Shown in pieces: positions 1 through 9,396 of a stretch of DNA of 64,000 bases. Position numbers and translations under genes: made by a program. The stretch is from Lactobacillus mulieris (GTDB taxonomy: Bacteria > Bacillota > Bacilli > Lactobacillales > Lactobacillaceae), in NCBI RefSeq assembly GCF_007095465.1, contig NZ_SDGL01000003.1, positions 62,001 through 126,000 on the forward strand, written 5' to 3'. Every line of letters begins with the position of its first letter. The first letter of the stretch is position 1. The notes beneath the pieces are model-generated. The model was not told the DNA's origin. It worked only from the letters and a program-made list of their open reading frames with translations, and searched no databases.

Positions 1-2338
1 ATTCACCAGCTTTTACTCGATTAGCACTAACAGAATTTAATAATGCAGTAAAGAATGCAGCTGGATAATGAACTTTTAAATAAGCAAGCCAAAAAGCAAT
101 TTTGGAATAAGCTACCGCATGTGAACGATTAAAACCATAGTTAGCAAACTGTTCAATATATGCATAAACTTTGCTAGCAGTAGCTTGTGGATGGCCATTT
201 TTAACTGCTCCAGCAATAAATTTTTCGCGTTCTTGATCAATTAAATCTTGCTTTTTCTTAGACATGGCTCTACGCAATAAATCCGCCTCACCCAAGCTAA
301 AACCAGCCATAATTTGTGCAGTCTGCATAACTTGTTCTTGATAAACCAAAATTCCATAAGTTGGTTGTAAAAGTTTCGCTAAAGATGAATCGGGATAAGT
401 GATTGGCTCTTTACCTTGTTTTCGATTAATAAAATGATCAATATTTTGAATTGGTCCTGGCCGATATAAGGCGTTAACGGCTACAACATCTTCAAAACTA
501 TCAGGATGCAATCGCCTTAGAACATTTTTAATTCCTTGTGATTCAAATTGAAACACAGCATCAGTCTTCCCCTTTTGAAACAATTGTAAGGTCTTAATAT
601 CATCAAGAGGGATCCTTTTAGGGTCTAATTTTATGCCATCTTTTGCTAGCAATTCTATCGTATCACCTAAAATAGTTAAATTTCTTAATCCCAAAAAATC
701 AATTTTTAATAAGCCTAGTTCCTCAACGTGGGCTTTTGTTTGTTGGGTCACAGGAATCCCCAATGTTCCTGCTTGCAATCCTGCTATTTGCGCAATAGAT
801 TTGTCACTAATTACTAGTCCTGCTGCGTGAATGGAGGCATGGCGTGGTATCCCTTCTAATCGCATAGCCGTTTTAAATAATAACTTATTAAGTTCTGATG
901 CATTAACAAGCAATTGCAATGCTTTTGATTCTTGATAAGCCTGTGCTAAGGTGATTTTTGATTTGGAAAACGGGATTGCATGGGTAAATTTACTAGCTTG
1001 AATTGTTGTTAAACCAAATACCCGGGCGCAATCACGCAAAGCCTGTTTTGCAGCCAAAGTCCCAAAAGTCAATATCTGGGCCGCATGATCCATTCCATAT
1101 TTTTCAAACATGTATTTAATGATTTCATCACGACGATTATCTGGGATATCAAGGTCGATATCTGGCATTTGAGCTCGAGCTGGATTTAAAAATCTTTCAA
1201 AAAGCAAATTATATTTTATAGGATCAACTTCTGTAATTGCCAAACTATACGCCACTAAAGAACCTGCTGCTGAGCCACGACCTGGTCCAGTAGTAATATC
1301 AACAGAATGGGCATAATTTATTACATCCCACACAATTAAGAAGTAGTCATCAAAGCCCATCTGATCAATAATTTTTAATTCATAATCTAGCCTTTTTTGA
1401 TAAATTTCTGGGATTGGTTGCCCATTAAAACGCTTAGCAAGCCCTTTTTGAACTAACTGACGTAAATATATTTTAGAATCAGGGGCAAAACTTTGCTTAT
1501 ATTTAGGTAATTCTGGTTGAGTAAAAGTTACTGACGCCTTACATTCATCAGCTATTTTAGCTGCATTATGCAAAGCTGATAAAATACTGCATTCATTATA
1601 CGCAGATACTAATTCACCACTGGTGCGTAAATAATGAGAACCCTTTTGCAAGGCCAAACTAGAAGTATCAACTAATTTTTGTCCTTGTTCAATCGCTCTT
1701 AATGTTTTTACCAAAAAATGATCACTAGCTTGCAAATATTGAACATCTTCAGTTGCAGCTAGAGGTAAATTAAACTGTTTAGCCATGCTTTTTGCATAAT
1801 CAATATATGGCTGATTTTTACCGGCATAGGCTCCTAAATATAAATCACTAGAGCTGGGAATTATTTTTTGTAATTCACGAATGAAATCACTTCCCAACTT
1901 TTCATTATTTTCAGCTAGATAGCGCAGTTCACTAGTTATATTAGCTGGCACAATAAAAACTTGATCACTTAAATATTTGGCTAACTGCTTTAGGGTTAAA
2001 ACTTTACGTTCATCGCCATTATCAGTTTTTAGATTGATTGCACTAGATAAACGTAATATATTTTTATAACCTTGGTTATTTTTAGCAATTGAAATTAAGT
2101 CATAACGATGCGCTTGGTCAACAATCCCATTAAGTCTGATTGTCATTCCAAGTAAAGGTTTTAAGTTAACTTTTTTGGCAGCTAAATAAAAATCAACTAA
2201 GCCATATGTAACATTTATATCAGTTAAGGCTAAACTACTATATCCTTTATCTACGGCATCTTTCACCAAATCATCAATTAAAATTGGACTTTTGAGCAGA
2301 GAAAAAGAACTCAGCGTTTGTAAACCAGAAACTTGCAT
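1..2338 (-). CDS. dnaE: DNA polymerase III alpha subunit DnaE, C-terminus beyond the window
   Basis: Replicative DNA polymerase of the DnaE type (C-family). About 779 codons of the N-terminal and central part are present and the gene runs off the left edge. The order visible is a PHP-like domain (about residues 1-200), then the palm with the catalytic aspartate motif PDIDLDIPD and the PGRGSAAGS motif, then the start of the fingers and helix-hairpin-helix region. The start ATG at 2338 follows an AAAGGGG ribosome site seven bases away. The PHP metal ligands are missing: the usual HxH is replaced by LQTLSS and the LTDH motif reads LTDI. A proofreading role of this domain is therefore unlikely. 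In Firmicutes DnaE works alongside PolC. It is divergent from the DUF2929 gene, as in other lactobacilli. Confidence 0.95.
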   Translation of the reverse strand, partial: MQVSGLQTLSSFSLLKSPILIDDLVKDAVDKGYSSLALTDINVTYGLVDFYLAAKKVNLKPLLGMTIRLNGIVDQAHRYDLISIAKNNQGYKNILRLSSAINLKTDNGDERKVLTLKQLAKYLSDQVFIVPANITSELRYLAENNEKLGSDFIRELQKIIPSSSDLYLGAYAGKNQPYIDYAKSMAKQFNLPLAATEDVQYLQASDHFLVKTLRAIEQGQKLVDTSSLALQKGSHYLRTSGELVSAYNECSILSALHNAAKIADECKASVTFTQPELPKYKQSFAPDSKIYLRQLVQKGLAKRFNGQPIPEIYQKRLDYELKIIDQMGFDDYFLIVWDVINYAHSVDITTGPGRGSAAGSLVAYSLAITEVDPIKYNLLFERFLNPARAQMPDIDLDIPDNRRDEIIKYMFEKYGMDHAAQILTFGTLAAKQALRDCARVFGLTTIQASKFTHAIPFSKSKITLAQAYQESKALQLLVNASELNKLLFKTAMRLEGIPRHASIHAAGLVISDKSIAQIAGLQAGTLGIPVTQQTKAHVEELGLLKIDFLGLRNLTILGDTIELLAKDGIKLDPKRIPLDDIKTLQLFQKGKTDAVFQFESQGIKNVLRRLHPDSFEDVVAVNALYRPGPIQNIDHFINRKQGKEPITYPDSSLAKLLQPTYGILVYQEQVMQTAQIMAGFSLGEADLLRRAMSKKKQDLIDQEREKFIAGAVKNGHPQATASKVYAYIEQFANYGFNRSHAVAYSKIAFWLAYLKVHYPAAFFTALLNSVSANRVKAGE

Positions 2339-2397
2339 CACGTGACCCCTTTCATTTATTCTAAGTATACCAAAAACTGGTATTATGTTTCATTTCC

Positions 2398-2426
2398 TTG
2401 TTTACAATTTCAAAATTTGATAAAAT
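2398..2426 (+). promoter_or_regulatory. Possible promoter of the DUF2929 gene
   Basis: TTGTTT and TAAAAT are separated by 17 bases and lie about 24 bases before the start codon of the small membrane-protein gene. The -35 box is a weak match. Confidence 0.4.
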
Positions 2427-2449
2427 GCAAAGCGAAAGAAGGAGAGATT

Positions 2450-2653
2450 ATGCGCTACATTATTTCAGTAATTTGGAGTACTATTTTTATGTCAATCATT
2501 GGTTTTATTGCTGCAGCATTAACTGAAACGCAATTTAACCCAATGCAAGCAATTCGTGTAGGAATTGTATTTGGTTTGTTATTTGCTGTTATTATTCCTT
2601 TCATCGCAGCTAAATCATACAAGGGTAAAACCAAGTACAGTAAGATGTTATAA
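2450..2653 (+). CDS. DUF2929 family small membrane protein (YjzD-like)
   Basis: A 67-residue protein with two hydrophobic segments (about residues 3-24 and 34-52) and a basic tail KSYKGKTKY. Length, topology and position beside dnaE match the YjzD/DUF2929 family of Firmicutes, whose function is not established. The reading frame is open further upstream, but the ATG at 2450 has a clear GAAGGAGAG ribosome site and is the likely start. It is followed by a strong hairpin terminator, so it is probably a single-gene unit. Confidence 0.8.
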   Translation: MRYIISVIWSTIFMSIIGFIAAALTETQFNPMQAIRVGIVFGLLFAVIIPFIAAKSYKGKTKYSKML

Positions 2654-2670
2654 TTATTGAATATAAAAAT

Positions 2671-2702
2671 AGGAGACGTAGAATGTTACGTCTCCTTTTA
2701 TT
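2671..2702. terminator. Rho-independent terminator between convergent genes
   Basis: A nine-base stem GGAGACGTA/TACGTCTCC is followed by a T-rich run on the plus strand. On the minus strand it is preceded by an A-rich run, so it can also stop the gene arriving from the right. Confidence 0.8.
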
Positions 2703-2703
2703 T

Positions 2704-3087
2704 TTATTGAAACTCTTTAACTTTTTCAATCTTTACTCTATATTCTGGTTTATAACGAATTGCCCAATCTTTCGTTATAATTTTATCAATAAGTTCTTCT
2801 TGATAAGTTGCTTCATATTTTTGACCTTTGAAAGTAAAGGCTAGTGTGTACCAGATAGTATTGGTAAAAGCCCTTTGATTCCTAACAAAAGGCTGGGCAA
2901 CTTTTATTTCATGAGTATTAATATTTTGTTTTTTCAAAGCTAATTCAATTTCTGAATAGGCAACCTTCGTATCATGCTCTTCTTGAAAAGACAAATAACT
3001 TAAATAAATACCAACTAAAATCAGCAAATTGAATAAAAGTGTTAAAATCCACACCATCAAAGGGTGCTTTTGTCCAAAGTTTTTCAT
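2704..3087 (-). CDS. Small single-pass membrane-anchored protein of unknown function
   Basis: A 127-residue protein not recognised as a known family. It has a short charged N-terminus, one transmembrane segment (about residues 11-31) and a soluble, presumably extracellular domain rich in charged and aromatic residues. The ribosome site AGTAGGT lies just after the stop of the upstream gene, eight bases away, so the two are probably translated from one transcript. The upstream protein starts in a similar way (MK, then F.Q.HP, then a membrane segment) and has a comparable length, suggesting distant paralogues by duplication. The role is unknown. Confidence 0.7.
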   Translation of the reverse strand: MKNFGQKHPLMVWILTLLFNLLILVGIYLSYLSFQEEHDTKVAYSEIELALKKQNINTHEIKVAQPFVRNQRAFTNTIWYTLAFTFKGQKYEATYQEELIDKIITKDWAIRYKPEYRVKIEKVKEFQ

Positions 3088-3095
3088 AGTTATAC

Positions 3096-3428
3096 CTACT
3101 TTAGATGTTCAATCTTTCCAGTTTTTAAACTGTACCAATCAAAGTGTCTTCTTCCAGATTTCTTGTAGCAAGCAAGGATATATTTCCTATCTTTATATTC
3201 ATATGTTTGATAATAAACCTTGCTTTCTGTATCTTCTTGCATCATATCCAGTGCTTTGGCTTGTGGTTTCTTTTCTGAAACCACTTGAGTAATTTGATAG
3301 TTAAAATATGCTGATTTAATCGAGGTTAAAATCTTGGGTCCGAAAAACATTAAGAAAACTATACTCCAAAATACAATTACTGGAGAAATAAATGGATGAT
3401 TCTGGCAAAATGATGTTACTTTCTTCAT
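3096..3428 (-). CDS. Small single-pass membrane-anchored protein of unknown function
   Basis: A 110-residue protein with an N-terminal transmembrane segment (about residues 13-33) and a soluble domain that ends GKIEHLK. The soluble part alternates tyrosines and lysines (YYQTYEYKDRKYI) as in small beta-sheet domains. The start ATG at 3428 has an AAGGAGAAAG ribosome site. It is the first gene of a two-gene minus-strand unit with the similar protein immediately downstream. No family is recognised. Confidence 0.7.
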   Translation of the reverse strand: MKKVTSFCQNHPFISPVIVFWSIVFLMFFGPKILTSIKSAYFNYQITQVVSEKKPQAKALDMMQEDTESKVYYQTYEYKDRKYILACYKKSGRRHFDWYSLKTGKIEHLK

Positions 3429-3497
3429 AAGCTTTCTCCTTAAAAAATCCCACTCATCATTTCAGTTTAATTATATCATGTAAGCAATTTCAAAATT

Positions 3498-3530
3498 AAA
3501 AAGACCACTTCCTTTTGAAGTGATCTTTTT
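3498..3530 (-). terminator. Terminator of the 5'-nucleotidase gene
   Basis: On the minus strand AAAGATCACTTC pairs with GAAGTGGTCTTT (one G-U or mismatch) and is followed by a T run. It begins directly after the stop codon at 3533. Confidence 0.75.
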
Positions 3531-3532
3531 AT

Positions 3533-5098
3533 CTAATAAAACTTGTAATATTGCTTAGTATCTACCTTAACTTCGCCACTAGTCAGATATTCAGTAAACA
3601 TTTGTACATAATCTTTATCAAGCATTAGTTCAATTTTATCCATTGAATATGCAGGGTAGAAACCTCCACCCATAGCCCGATAATTATTTACTGCCAAATG
3701 ATAAATATGTTCATCTTCGATTGGTTTTCCATATAAAGTCAATTCTACTACTCTTTGCCCATGTGGCTTAGATAAATCAACTTCATAATGTAATGGATAA
3801 AAGACATCAAAATGATACAACTGTGGCTTAGGCTTAATATAACGATCAATGAAATGAATATTTCCCTCGTTATCTTTTTCAAGGAAAGTAGCAGTATGTT
3901 CTAAAATCTCCCTTAATTCCTTGCCAGTTAGTTTTACCTTACAAAGCTGATTAGCATATGGATAATTCAAAATAACTTCTCTCAAAGTTACTGTTTGATT
4001 GGTAAACCCACGTGCCTTTTCGCTCATAACAGCAGTTGCAGAAATATCAGCACCAGTAAAGTAAATTTGCATTTGTTGAAGCAGATTTATAAATGGTGCT
4101 CCTTTAGTTCTACCTTCAAAAGCATTTTTAATTGGTGCTGGCTCAGATAAATGAGCAATTGGTTGATCAAGCCATGCTTGAGCTTTTTCGTCAACATCAG
4201 TTATATCTTTTACAATTTCTGAATCTGGTTCATAATCTTTAGTCTCAATTAAACTAGTTTCTAAATTGTTAATCTTAACACCATCACTAGTTTTATCCAA
4301 ATCAATTACTACTTGCGCAACACATTCGCCTCGATATCCTGGTTGGACGATGGCAGTATTATTAACCACTAAGTTCAAGCGACGATGTTGATGCCCAGTC
4401 AAAAACACATCAACTTCTGGAACTTCTGTTAAAATCTTGTAGCCTTCGTTTTCACCATTATGTGGTTCAGTAGCTACTCCAGTAACGGGATCACTTTCAA
4501 AGCCCCCATGATACATTACAGCTAAAATATCAACGTCTTTTTTCAATTTAGGTGCTAATTTCTTTATTTGCTCAAAAGCTGAGACAAACTTTAACCCCTG
4601 AATATGTTCTTCTGGTTCCCAATGGGGAACATACTGGGTTGTAATTCCTAATAAACCGATTTTAACCCCATGACGTTCAATAATTTTGTATTCTTGACCA
4701 AAAGCAGGATTATCTGTATTTTCATCAAGAATATTATCATTTACAAAACTAGCTGTATTTTTTTCAATATAGTGCTTTAAATAATCCAAGCCAAAGTTAA
4801 AATCATGATTTCCTAAGCAGCGACCATCATATCCAATTTCATTATAAGCAGCAGTAAATTGATCGAGCCGTTTGAAACTACTATCTTTATGACAAAAACT
4901 TGCCAATGGTGAACCTTGCAAACAGTCACCTGCATCAGTAACTACTACATTATCTGCACCCCATTTTTCTCTTTGCTTTTTAATAGCAGTTGAAACTCTA
5001 CTCAAACTAATTGGTGCTTCATAATCATTTTTATCTTGATAATCTGTTGGTAATAAAAATCCATGCGTATCGCTAGTATGTAAAAAAACTAGTTTCAT
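3533..5098 (-). CDS. Bifunctional metallophosphatase/5'-nucleotidase
   Basis: A 521-residue enzyme of the UshA/YfkN-type 5'-nucleotidase family, which removes phosphate from nucleotides and often from 2',3'-cyclic nucleotides. The N-terminal calcineurin-like domain shows the metal-binding motifs in order: TSDTHG, GDCLQGS, GNHDFN, YHGG and GHQHR. The C-terminal domain (about residues 310-500) is the substrate-binding 5'-nucleotidase domain, with YPYANQ and RAMGGGFYP. There is no signal peptide or cell-wall anchor, so the enzyme is probably cytoplasmic, unlike exported UshA. The start at 5098 follows an AAAGAGGAAAG site. It appears to be transcribed alone and has its own terminator. The exact substrate cannot be told from sequence. 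Confidence 0.88.
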   Translation of the reverse strand: MKLVFLHTSDTHGFLLPTDYQDKNDYEAPISLSRVSTAIKKQREKWGADNVVVTDAGDCLQGSPLASFCHKDSSFKRLDQFTAAYNEIGYDGRCLGNHDFNFGLDYLKHYIEKNTASFVNDNILDENTDNPAFGQEYKIIERHGVKIGLLGITTQYVPHWEPEEHIQGLKFVSAFEQIKKLAPKLKKDVDILAVMYHGGFESDPVTGVATEPHNGENEGYKILTEVPEVDVFLTGHQHRRLNLVVNNTAIVQPGYRGECVAQVVIDLDKTSDGVKINNLETSLIETKDYEPDSEIVKDITDVDEKAQAWLDQPIAHLSEPAPIKNAFEGRTKGAPFINLLQQMQIYFTGADISATAVMSEKARGFTNQTVTLREVILNYPYANQLCKVKLTGKELREILEHTATFLEKDNEGNIHFIDRYIKPKPQLYHFDVFYPLHYEVDLSKPHGQRVVELTLYGKPIEDEHIYHLAVNNYRAMGGGFYPAYSMDKIELMLDKDYVQMFTEYLTSGEVKVDTKQYYKFY

Positions 5099-5131
5099 TG
5101 TTCAATAATACTTTCCTCTTTGTTTTTTTGT

Positions 5132-5162
5132 AAAAAAAAAGACACCGCAAATCAGGTGTCTA
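5132..5162 (-). terminator. Terminator of rpmF
   Basis: On the minus strand GACACC and GGTGTC form a stem with an eight-base loop, followed by eight T. It lies right after the rpmF stop codon. Confidence 0.8.
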
Positions 5163-5166
5163 TTAA

Positions 5167-5352
5167 TTAGTCGTTGTTGTTAGCTTTTTTAACAACTTGA
5201 CGACCCTTGTAGTAGCCGTTTGGTGAAACACGGTGGCTTAAACGGTATTCACCTGTAGTTGCATCGTAATGCATTGCAGGTACAGTTAACTTAATGTGAC
5301 CACGACGTGAACGTTTCTTTTGTTTTGAAGTTTTTCTTGCAGGAACTGCCAT
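5167..5352 (-). CDS. rpmF: Ribosomal protein bL32
   Basis: A 61-residue basic protein beginning [10 protein letters not shown], the signature start of bL32. It has the family's length and the KKRSRRGH segment. It belongs to the large ribosomal subunit near the peptidyl-transferase region. The zinc-binding cysteines of C+ forms are absent, so this is the zinc-independent type. The ATG follows AAAGGAG. It stands apart from the yceD gene that often precedes rpmF; about 106 bases without a gene separate it from the lapA-like gene. Confidence 0.97.
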   Translation of the reverse strand: MAVPARKTSKQKKRSRRGHIKLTVPAMHYDATTGEYRLSHRVSPNGYYKGRQVVKKANNND

Positions 5353-5458
5353 TCGTTAAATCTCCTTTTTTGTAGTTTGAGACTGAAAAAGTCCAATAAG
5401 AATTAGACTTCGTTACTCACGTATTTCCATAATACTATTAGATAATGGATAAATCAAG

Positions 5459-5719
5459 TTATTCATTAATCTTCTTGTCGTTTTTTTTCTTAAAAAATCC
5501 CCATGATCCTTTTTGGTCATTCTGACTCTTTTCTCCCATTAGCCATGATACTAATGCCCCTAAAAAAGCCATAATAACCAAGACTACAATTAACGGCAGT
5601 TTAGGTTTAACTACCAAAAAATTAATTGTAACTGGTTCCGTATTTAATAAAACAAAGATTATTAATAATAAACTTACTGCTAATCCAATAACTAAATTCT
5701 TTTGTTTATTCATATCCAT
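5459..5719 (-). CDS. LapA-domain (DUF1049) small membrane protein
   Basis: An 86-residue protein with two hydrophobic helices (about residues 7-26 and 40-62) and a lysine-rich cytoplasmic tail. The NTEPVTINF segment followed by a second helix is typical of the LapA/DUF1049 family, which is linked to envelope assembly in Proteobacteria but has no settled role in Firmicutes. The start codon overlaps the stop of the upstream SDR gene in a TAATG arrangement, indicating translational coupling. It is the last gene of the obg-acyltransferase-rnz-SDR run. Confidence 0.75.
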   Translation of the reverse strand: MDMNKQKNLVIGLAVSLLLIIFVLLNTEPVTINFLVVKPKLPLIVVLVIMAFLGALVSWLMGEKSQNDQKGSWGFFKKKNDKKINE

Positions 5720-6513
5720 TACTTTCTAGATCCAAAAATCATTGATAAATAATCACCAGCAGATGGGAATAAGTTATAAAGTTTAGCCATCGCTGCTAAT
5801 GATAATGGTAGATTGAGCTCACGCTTATCACTACCAAAATAATGTACAACTTGCCAAGCAACATCATCAGGATCTAACATGAAAGATTGAACGTTGTGGA
5901 CATAATCGCCAGTATGATCTGCTCTGTTAAAGAAATTAGTATAAACAGGACCTGGATTTACCGTCATTACTTTTACACCAAATGGTTTAAGTTCTAAGCG
6001 TAAAACATTTGAAAACTGAATAACTGCAGCTTTTGTAGCACTATACACTGCAGACTTAGTTGTTGGTATTTTTCCAGCCATCGAGCCCAAATTGATTACT
6101 TGACCTGATTTTTGATCAATCATCACTCTCGCAATTAATCTAGTGAAGTAAATTAAACCCAAGACATTAACCTGGAACATATTAGTTATAAGTTGCGGAT
6201 TTTGATCAAAGAAATCATCAAAATCACCAAAGCCTGCTGCATTAACTAAGAAATCAATCTGCTTAACGGCCACGATAATTTTTTTGAAAGTATCTTCAAT
6301 TTGATTGGCTTTTCCCATATCAGTTGGATAAACCCAAACTTCAGCTCCTGATAATTCTTTGGCTTCAGCCGCTACTTCCAATAATTTTTCTTCACGACGA
6401 GCAATTAAAATTAAATTGGCACCTCTTTCTGCAGATTGCAAAGCAATTGAACGTCCCAATCCGCTTGATGCACCAGTAATAACAACAACTTTATTGCGTA
6501 ATGAATTATTCAT
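5719..6513 (-). CDS. Short-chain dehydrogenase/reductase (classical SDR)
   Basis: A 264-residue NAD(P)-dependent oxidoreductase. The Rossmann cofactor motif TGASSGLG is at residues 14-21. It is followed by the NAAG structural motif, the catalytic serine in LGSMAG and the YSATK catalytic tyrosine-lysine pair, then NPGPVYT. The arginine pair after the second strand (ARREEK) suggests NADP preference. The substrate is unknown; similar genes in Bacillus (YqjQ type) sit beside rnz, as here. Only three bases separate it from rnz, and it overlaps the lapA-like gene by one base. Confidence 0.88.
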   Translation of the reverse strand: MNNSLRNKVVVITGASSGLGRSIALQSAERGANLILIARREEKLLEVAAEAKELSGAEVWVYPTDMGKANQIEDTFKKIIVAVKQIDFLVNAAGFGDFDDFFDQNPQLITNMFQVNVLGLIYFTRLIARVMIDQKSGQVINLGSMAGKIPTTKSAVYSATKAAVIQFSNVLRLELKPFGVKVMTVNPGPVYTNFFNRADHTGDYVHNVQSFMLDPDDVAWQVVHYFGSDKRELNLPLSLAAMAKLYNLFPSAGDYLSMIFGSRK

Positions 6514-6516
6514 GAT

Positions 6517-7446
6517 TTATCCTCTCATTGGAATATCAAAAACATCTAAATCATTTACTAATACTGTATTAGGGAATACTTTTTGCGCTTGTTTTTCCAA
6601 AATATGTGCTTTTGACCCTAAGTAACGAGCTGACACATGAGTTAAAAATAAGCGCTTTACATTTGCCTTCTTAGCAATTTCAGCTGCTTGAGTAGCTGTT
6701 GAATGATAATATGCTTTAGCCATTTTACCTTCAGGTCCAGCAAAAGTTGATTCATGAACTAAAACATCTGCATCTTGGGCTAATTCAGCAATTGAAGGCG
6801 TAATCCGAGTATCATAAATAATTGTAACAATTCTACCCTTTTTTTCAGGTCCCAAAAAGTCTTTACCATTTAGAACCCTTCCATCTTCTAACTCTACCAC
6901 TTTTCCAGCTTTTAATTGACCTAAAATTGGCCCATTAGGTAGATGATATGGAGCTAGTTTATCCATTAATAATACACCAGGATGCGATTTTTCTACTACA
7001 CGAAAGCCAAAACTTGCAACACGATGATCTAGTTTTTTGCAATATACGGAAAATTCTGCATTTTCAAAAATTTTTTGATCATCTTTCAATTCAACAAAAT
7101 GAATTGGATAGCTAACTTTAGTTTTAGATATACGTAATGCTGTTGTAACAAATTGTTCAAGCCCCGCTGGTCCATAAATAGTTAAAGGTCCTACATCTCC
7201 TTGAAAAGAACGAGTTGACAGCAAACCTGGTAAACCAAAAATATGGTCGCCATGATTGTGGGAAATAAAAATTTTAGTAATTTTTCTTGGACGGATATTG
7301 GTACGTAAAATTTGATGTTGAGTTGCTTCTCCGACATCAAACAGCCAAATCTCATTCAGCTCGTCAAGCAACTTTAAAGCTAGACTAGAAACATTTCGCT
7401 GCTTGGATGGCTGCCCAGCTCCAGTTCCTAAAAATTGAATTTCCAT
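6517..7446 (-). CDS. rnz: Ribonuclease Z (tRNA 3' processing endonuclease)
   Basis: A 309-residue metallo-beta-lactamase-fold nuclease that trims the 3' trailer of tRNA precursors lacking an encoded CCA. The zinc motif SHNHGDH is at about residues 62-68, preceded by the N-terminal [10 protein letters not shown] strand typical of the long-lived RNase Z family. Later metal ligands are in IYDTR, VHESTF and LTHVSARY. The length is normal for bacterial RNase Z. The ribosome site GGGGAAT precedes the ATG. It lies 15 bases downstream of the acyltransferase gene. Confidence 0.96.
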   Translation of the reverse strand: MEIQFLGTGAGQPSKQRNVSSLALKLLDELNEIWLFDVGEATQHQILRTNIRPRKITKIFISHNHGDHIFGLPGLLSTRSFQGDVGPLTIYGPAGLEQFVTTALRISKTKVSYPIHFVELKDDQKIFENAEFSVYCKKLDHRVASFGFRVVEKSHPGVLLMDKLAPYHLPNGPILGQLKAGKVVELEDGRVLNGKDFLGPEKKGRIVTIIYDTRITPSIAELAQDADVLVHESTFAGPEGKMAKAYYHSTATQAAEIAKKANVKRLFLTHVSARYLGSKAHILEKQAQKVFPNTVLVNDLDVFDIPMRG

Positions 7447-7461
7447 TAATCATTCCCCTAT

Positions 7462-9378
7462 CTAAAACTTTGCTTTTTTCAATATTTCTTTTGTAATATA
7501 GCTACTATAATACTTTGATCCTTCAATATTTGGATGTGTTTGATCACCATAAAACCAATCATTGTGGTTCTTGCTATAACTATACCAGTCAATTACTGAT
7601 AGATTCTTATACTTTGCACTAGCTTTTGCAATCAAATCATTTACTGGTCCTTGCCATTGCCTGCTTGGAACATGAATACTTATCCAAAAAGCTTGCCTTT
7701 TAGGGCCAATAATTTTCATCAAATGATCAACATCATTCATAGAAAAAGGTCCATTAGTTCCTAAACCTATTAAAACATTTTCAGCCAAAGCGCCTTGGCC
7801 TTTATATTGATCAAATAAGCCAATAGTTGGTACTAACTGCCTTGAAACAGCAGCATCAATTAAAGCATTCGGCATTAATTGCTTAAGCATATCACTAGAA
7901 CCAGCCATCACTGAATCCCCAATTGCCGTTACATGAACTTTTTGTGCTAATTGTAACTCAACCTGATTGATTCCATATTTTTCAAATTCCTTATTAACTG
8001 GTTTATCCTTAGCAGCCTGTTCTGCTTCTACGTAAACTTTAGATTTACTTTCTTTTTTCTTGGTACTTTTAAATTTGTCAATTAACTGTTTATTTGACTT
8101 TTCTTGATTAGCCTTGTTTCTCTCAATTCTTTCAGCAAGCTGTGATTTATTTGCATTTACCACTTTAACAGCTGGGGATTTTATTAAGGCAATTGTTCCT
8201 AACGCTAAAATTAAAGTTGATATTCCACTAGCAATTCTTAAATGAGCATTTTTTTCTGAGTCCTTTAAATGAGTAATAAATATCCGAATGCTCTTAAAAC
8301 TAATTTTAGAAAATGGCTTTTCAATAAAGCGATACGTCAATTCAGCCAAGCCTAAAATAATAGCAAGCTCAATTAGCCGATATAAAACGGCATGATTTGC
8401 CATATCGGTAAACTTAGCTTCAAAAAAGACCATAACTGGGAATTGGTACAAATATATTCCATAGCTTCTACTACCTATCCAATCAAAAATTCGATTTGTA
8501 AAAATTTGATTCCAATGACTGGCTGGGTGAGCTATTATTGCGACTAAAATTGTAGTAAACAAGCTAAATAAAAACATTCCACCACGATAGGCAAAAGTAG
8601 CCTGTGGATCCATAATTCTTGATAAAAATAACCAAAGCATTCCAAGCAAAGAAACTGCACCAGTAATATCAAGAAATATCCAATCACTTCTATTAATTTT
8701 GGGATTAAGATGTCTAATTGGCCAAACAAATGCTAAAGCAGCACCTAATCCTAACGCAAAGAATCTAGTATCTGTCCCATAATAAATTCTGCTAGTATCA
8801 ACATTTGGCTGATATAAAATCGCCATCTCTAAAGCAGACAAGATACTAAAACCTATAATAATCCAAAAAGCACGATATCTTGTCTTGCAAAACTTAATCA
8901 AGGCCATCATTATTAGTGGCCAAAATATATAAAATTGCCCTTCAATTGACATGGTCCAAAGATGAGTAAATGGTGATACATTCCCGGCAAAACGTTCAAA
9001 ATAGCTCTGTCCATTAACTATTTGCCAAAAATTATAAATATTAAGCAAATTGGTTATAACAATCTGATTAAACTTGGCAAGAGTTTGTTGTTGAAACATT
9101 AATATATAAGCACCACTTGCCCATAATAATGTAATCAGCTGCGGATAAAGCCTTTTTAATCTTGATAAATAAAAACGTTTATTATCGTAATAACCTGTTT
9201 TTTCATAACTAGCTAATATGTGGTCAGTTACTAAATATCCGGATAATACGAAAAAAATCGGCACACCAAGATACCCACCAATAAAAGTATTAGGATCAAA
9301 ATGATATAAAATAACTCCAATAACTGCTATTGCCCGAAGGCCTGAATACCCCTTTATAAAGCGATTTTTTCGCTGCAT
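7462..9378 (-). CDS. Acyltransferase-3 membrane protein with extracellular SGNH domain (OatA-like)
   Basis: A 638-residue envelope O-acyltransferase. The N-terminal half (about residues 8-370) is a multi-spanning acyltransferase-3 domain with the RAIAVIGVILYHF start, the GVPIFFVLSGYL motif and HLWTMSIEGQFY. The C-terminal part carries an extracellular SGNH esterase/transferase domain with AIGDSVM (catalytic serine), LGTNGP and DQTHPN (catalytic Asp-His). This architecture is that of OatA peptidoglycan O-acetyltransferases, which give lysozyme resistance; acetylation of another wall polymer cannot be excluded. The start is set at the ATG at 9378 because the GGGAG ribosome site is 10 bases upstream. 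An in-frame TTG three codons earlier is too close to it. Confidence 0.85.
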   Translation of the reverse strand: MQRKNRFIKGYSGLRAIAVIGVILYHFDPNTFIGGYLGVPIFFVLSGYLVTDHILASYEKTGYYDNKRFYLSRLKRLYPQLITLLWASGAYILMFQQQTLAKFNQIVITNLLNIYNFWQIVNGQSYFERFAGNVSPFTHLWTMSIEGQFYIFWPLIMMALIKFCKTRYRAFWIIIGFSILSALEMAILYQPNVDTSRIYYGTDTRFFALGLGAALAFVWPIRHLNPKINRSDWIFLDITGAVSLLGMLWLFLSRIMDPQATFAYRGGMFLFSLFTTILVAIIAHPASHWNQIFTNRIFDWIGSRSYGIYLYQFPVMVFFEAKFTDMANHAVLYRLIELAIILGLAELTYRFIEKPFSKISFKSIRIFITHLKDSEKNAHLRIASGISTLILALGTIALIKSPAVKVVNANKSQLAERIERNKANQEKSNKQLIDKFKSTKKKESKSKVYVEAEQAAKDKPVNKEFEKYGINQVELQLAQKVHVTAIGDSVMAGSSDMLKQLMPNALIDAAVSRQLVPTIGLFDQYKGQGALAENVLIGLGTNGPFSMNDVDHLMKIIGPKRQAFWISIHVPSRQWQGPVNDLIAKASAKYKNLSVIDWYSYSKNHNDWFYGDQTHPNIEGSKYYSSYITKEILKKAKF

Positions 9379-9396
9379 CCTTTCCAATCTCCCTTT

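Noticed and set aside
2333..2653. A longer 106-codon version of the DUF2929 gene
   Set aside because: The first 39 codons overlap the dnaE start and its promoter region; the ATG at 2450 has the ribosome site.
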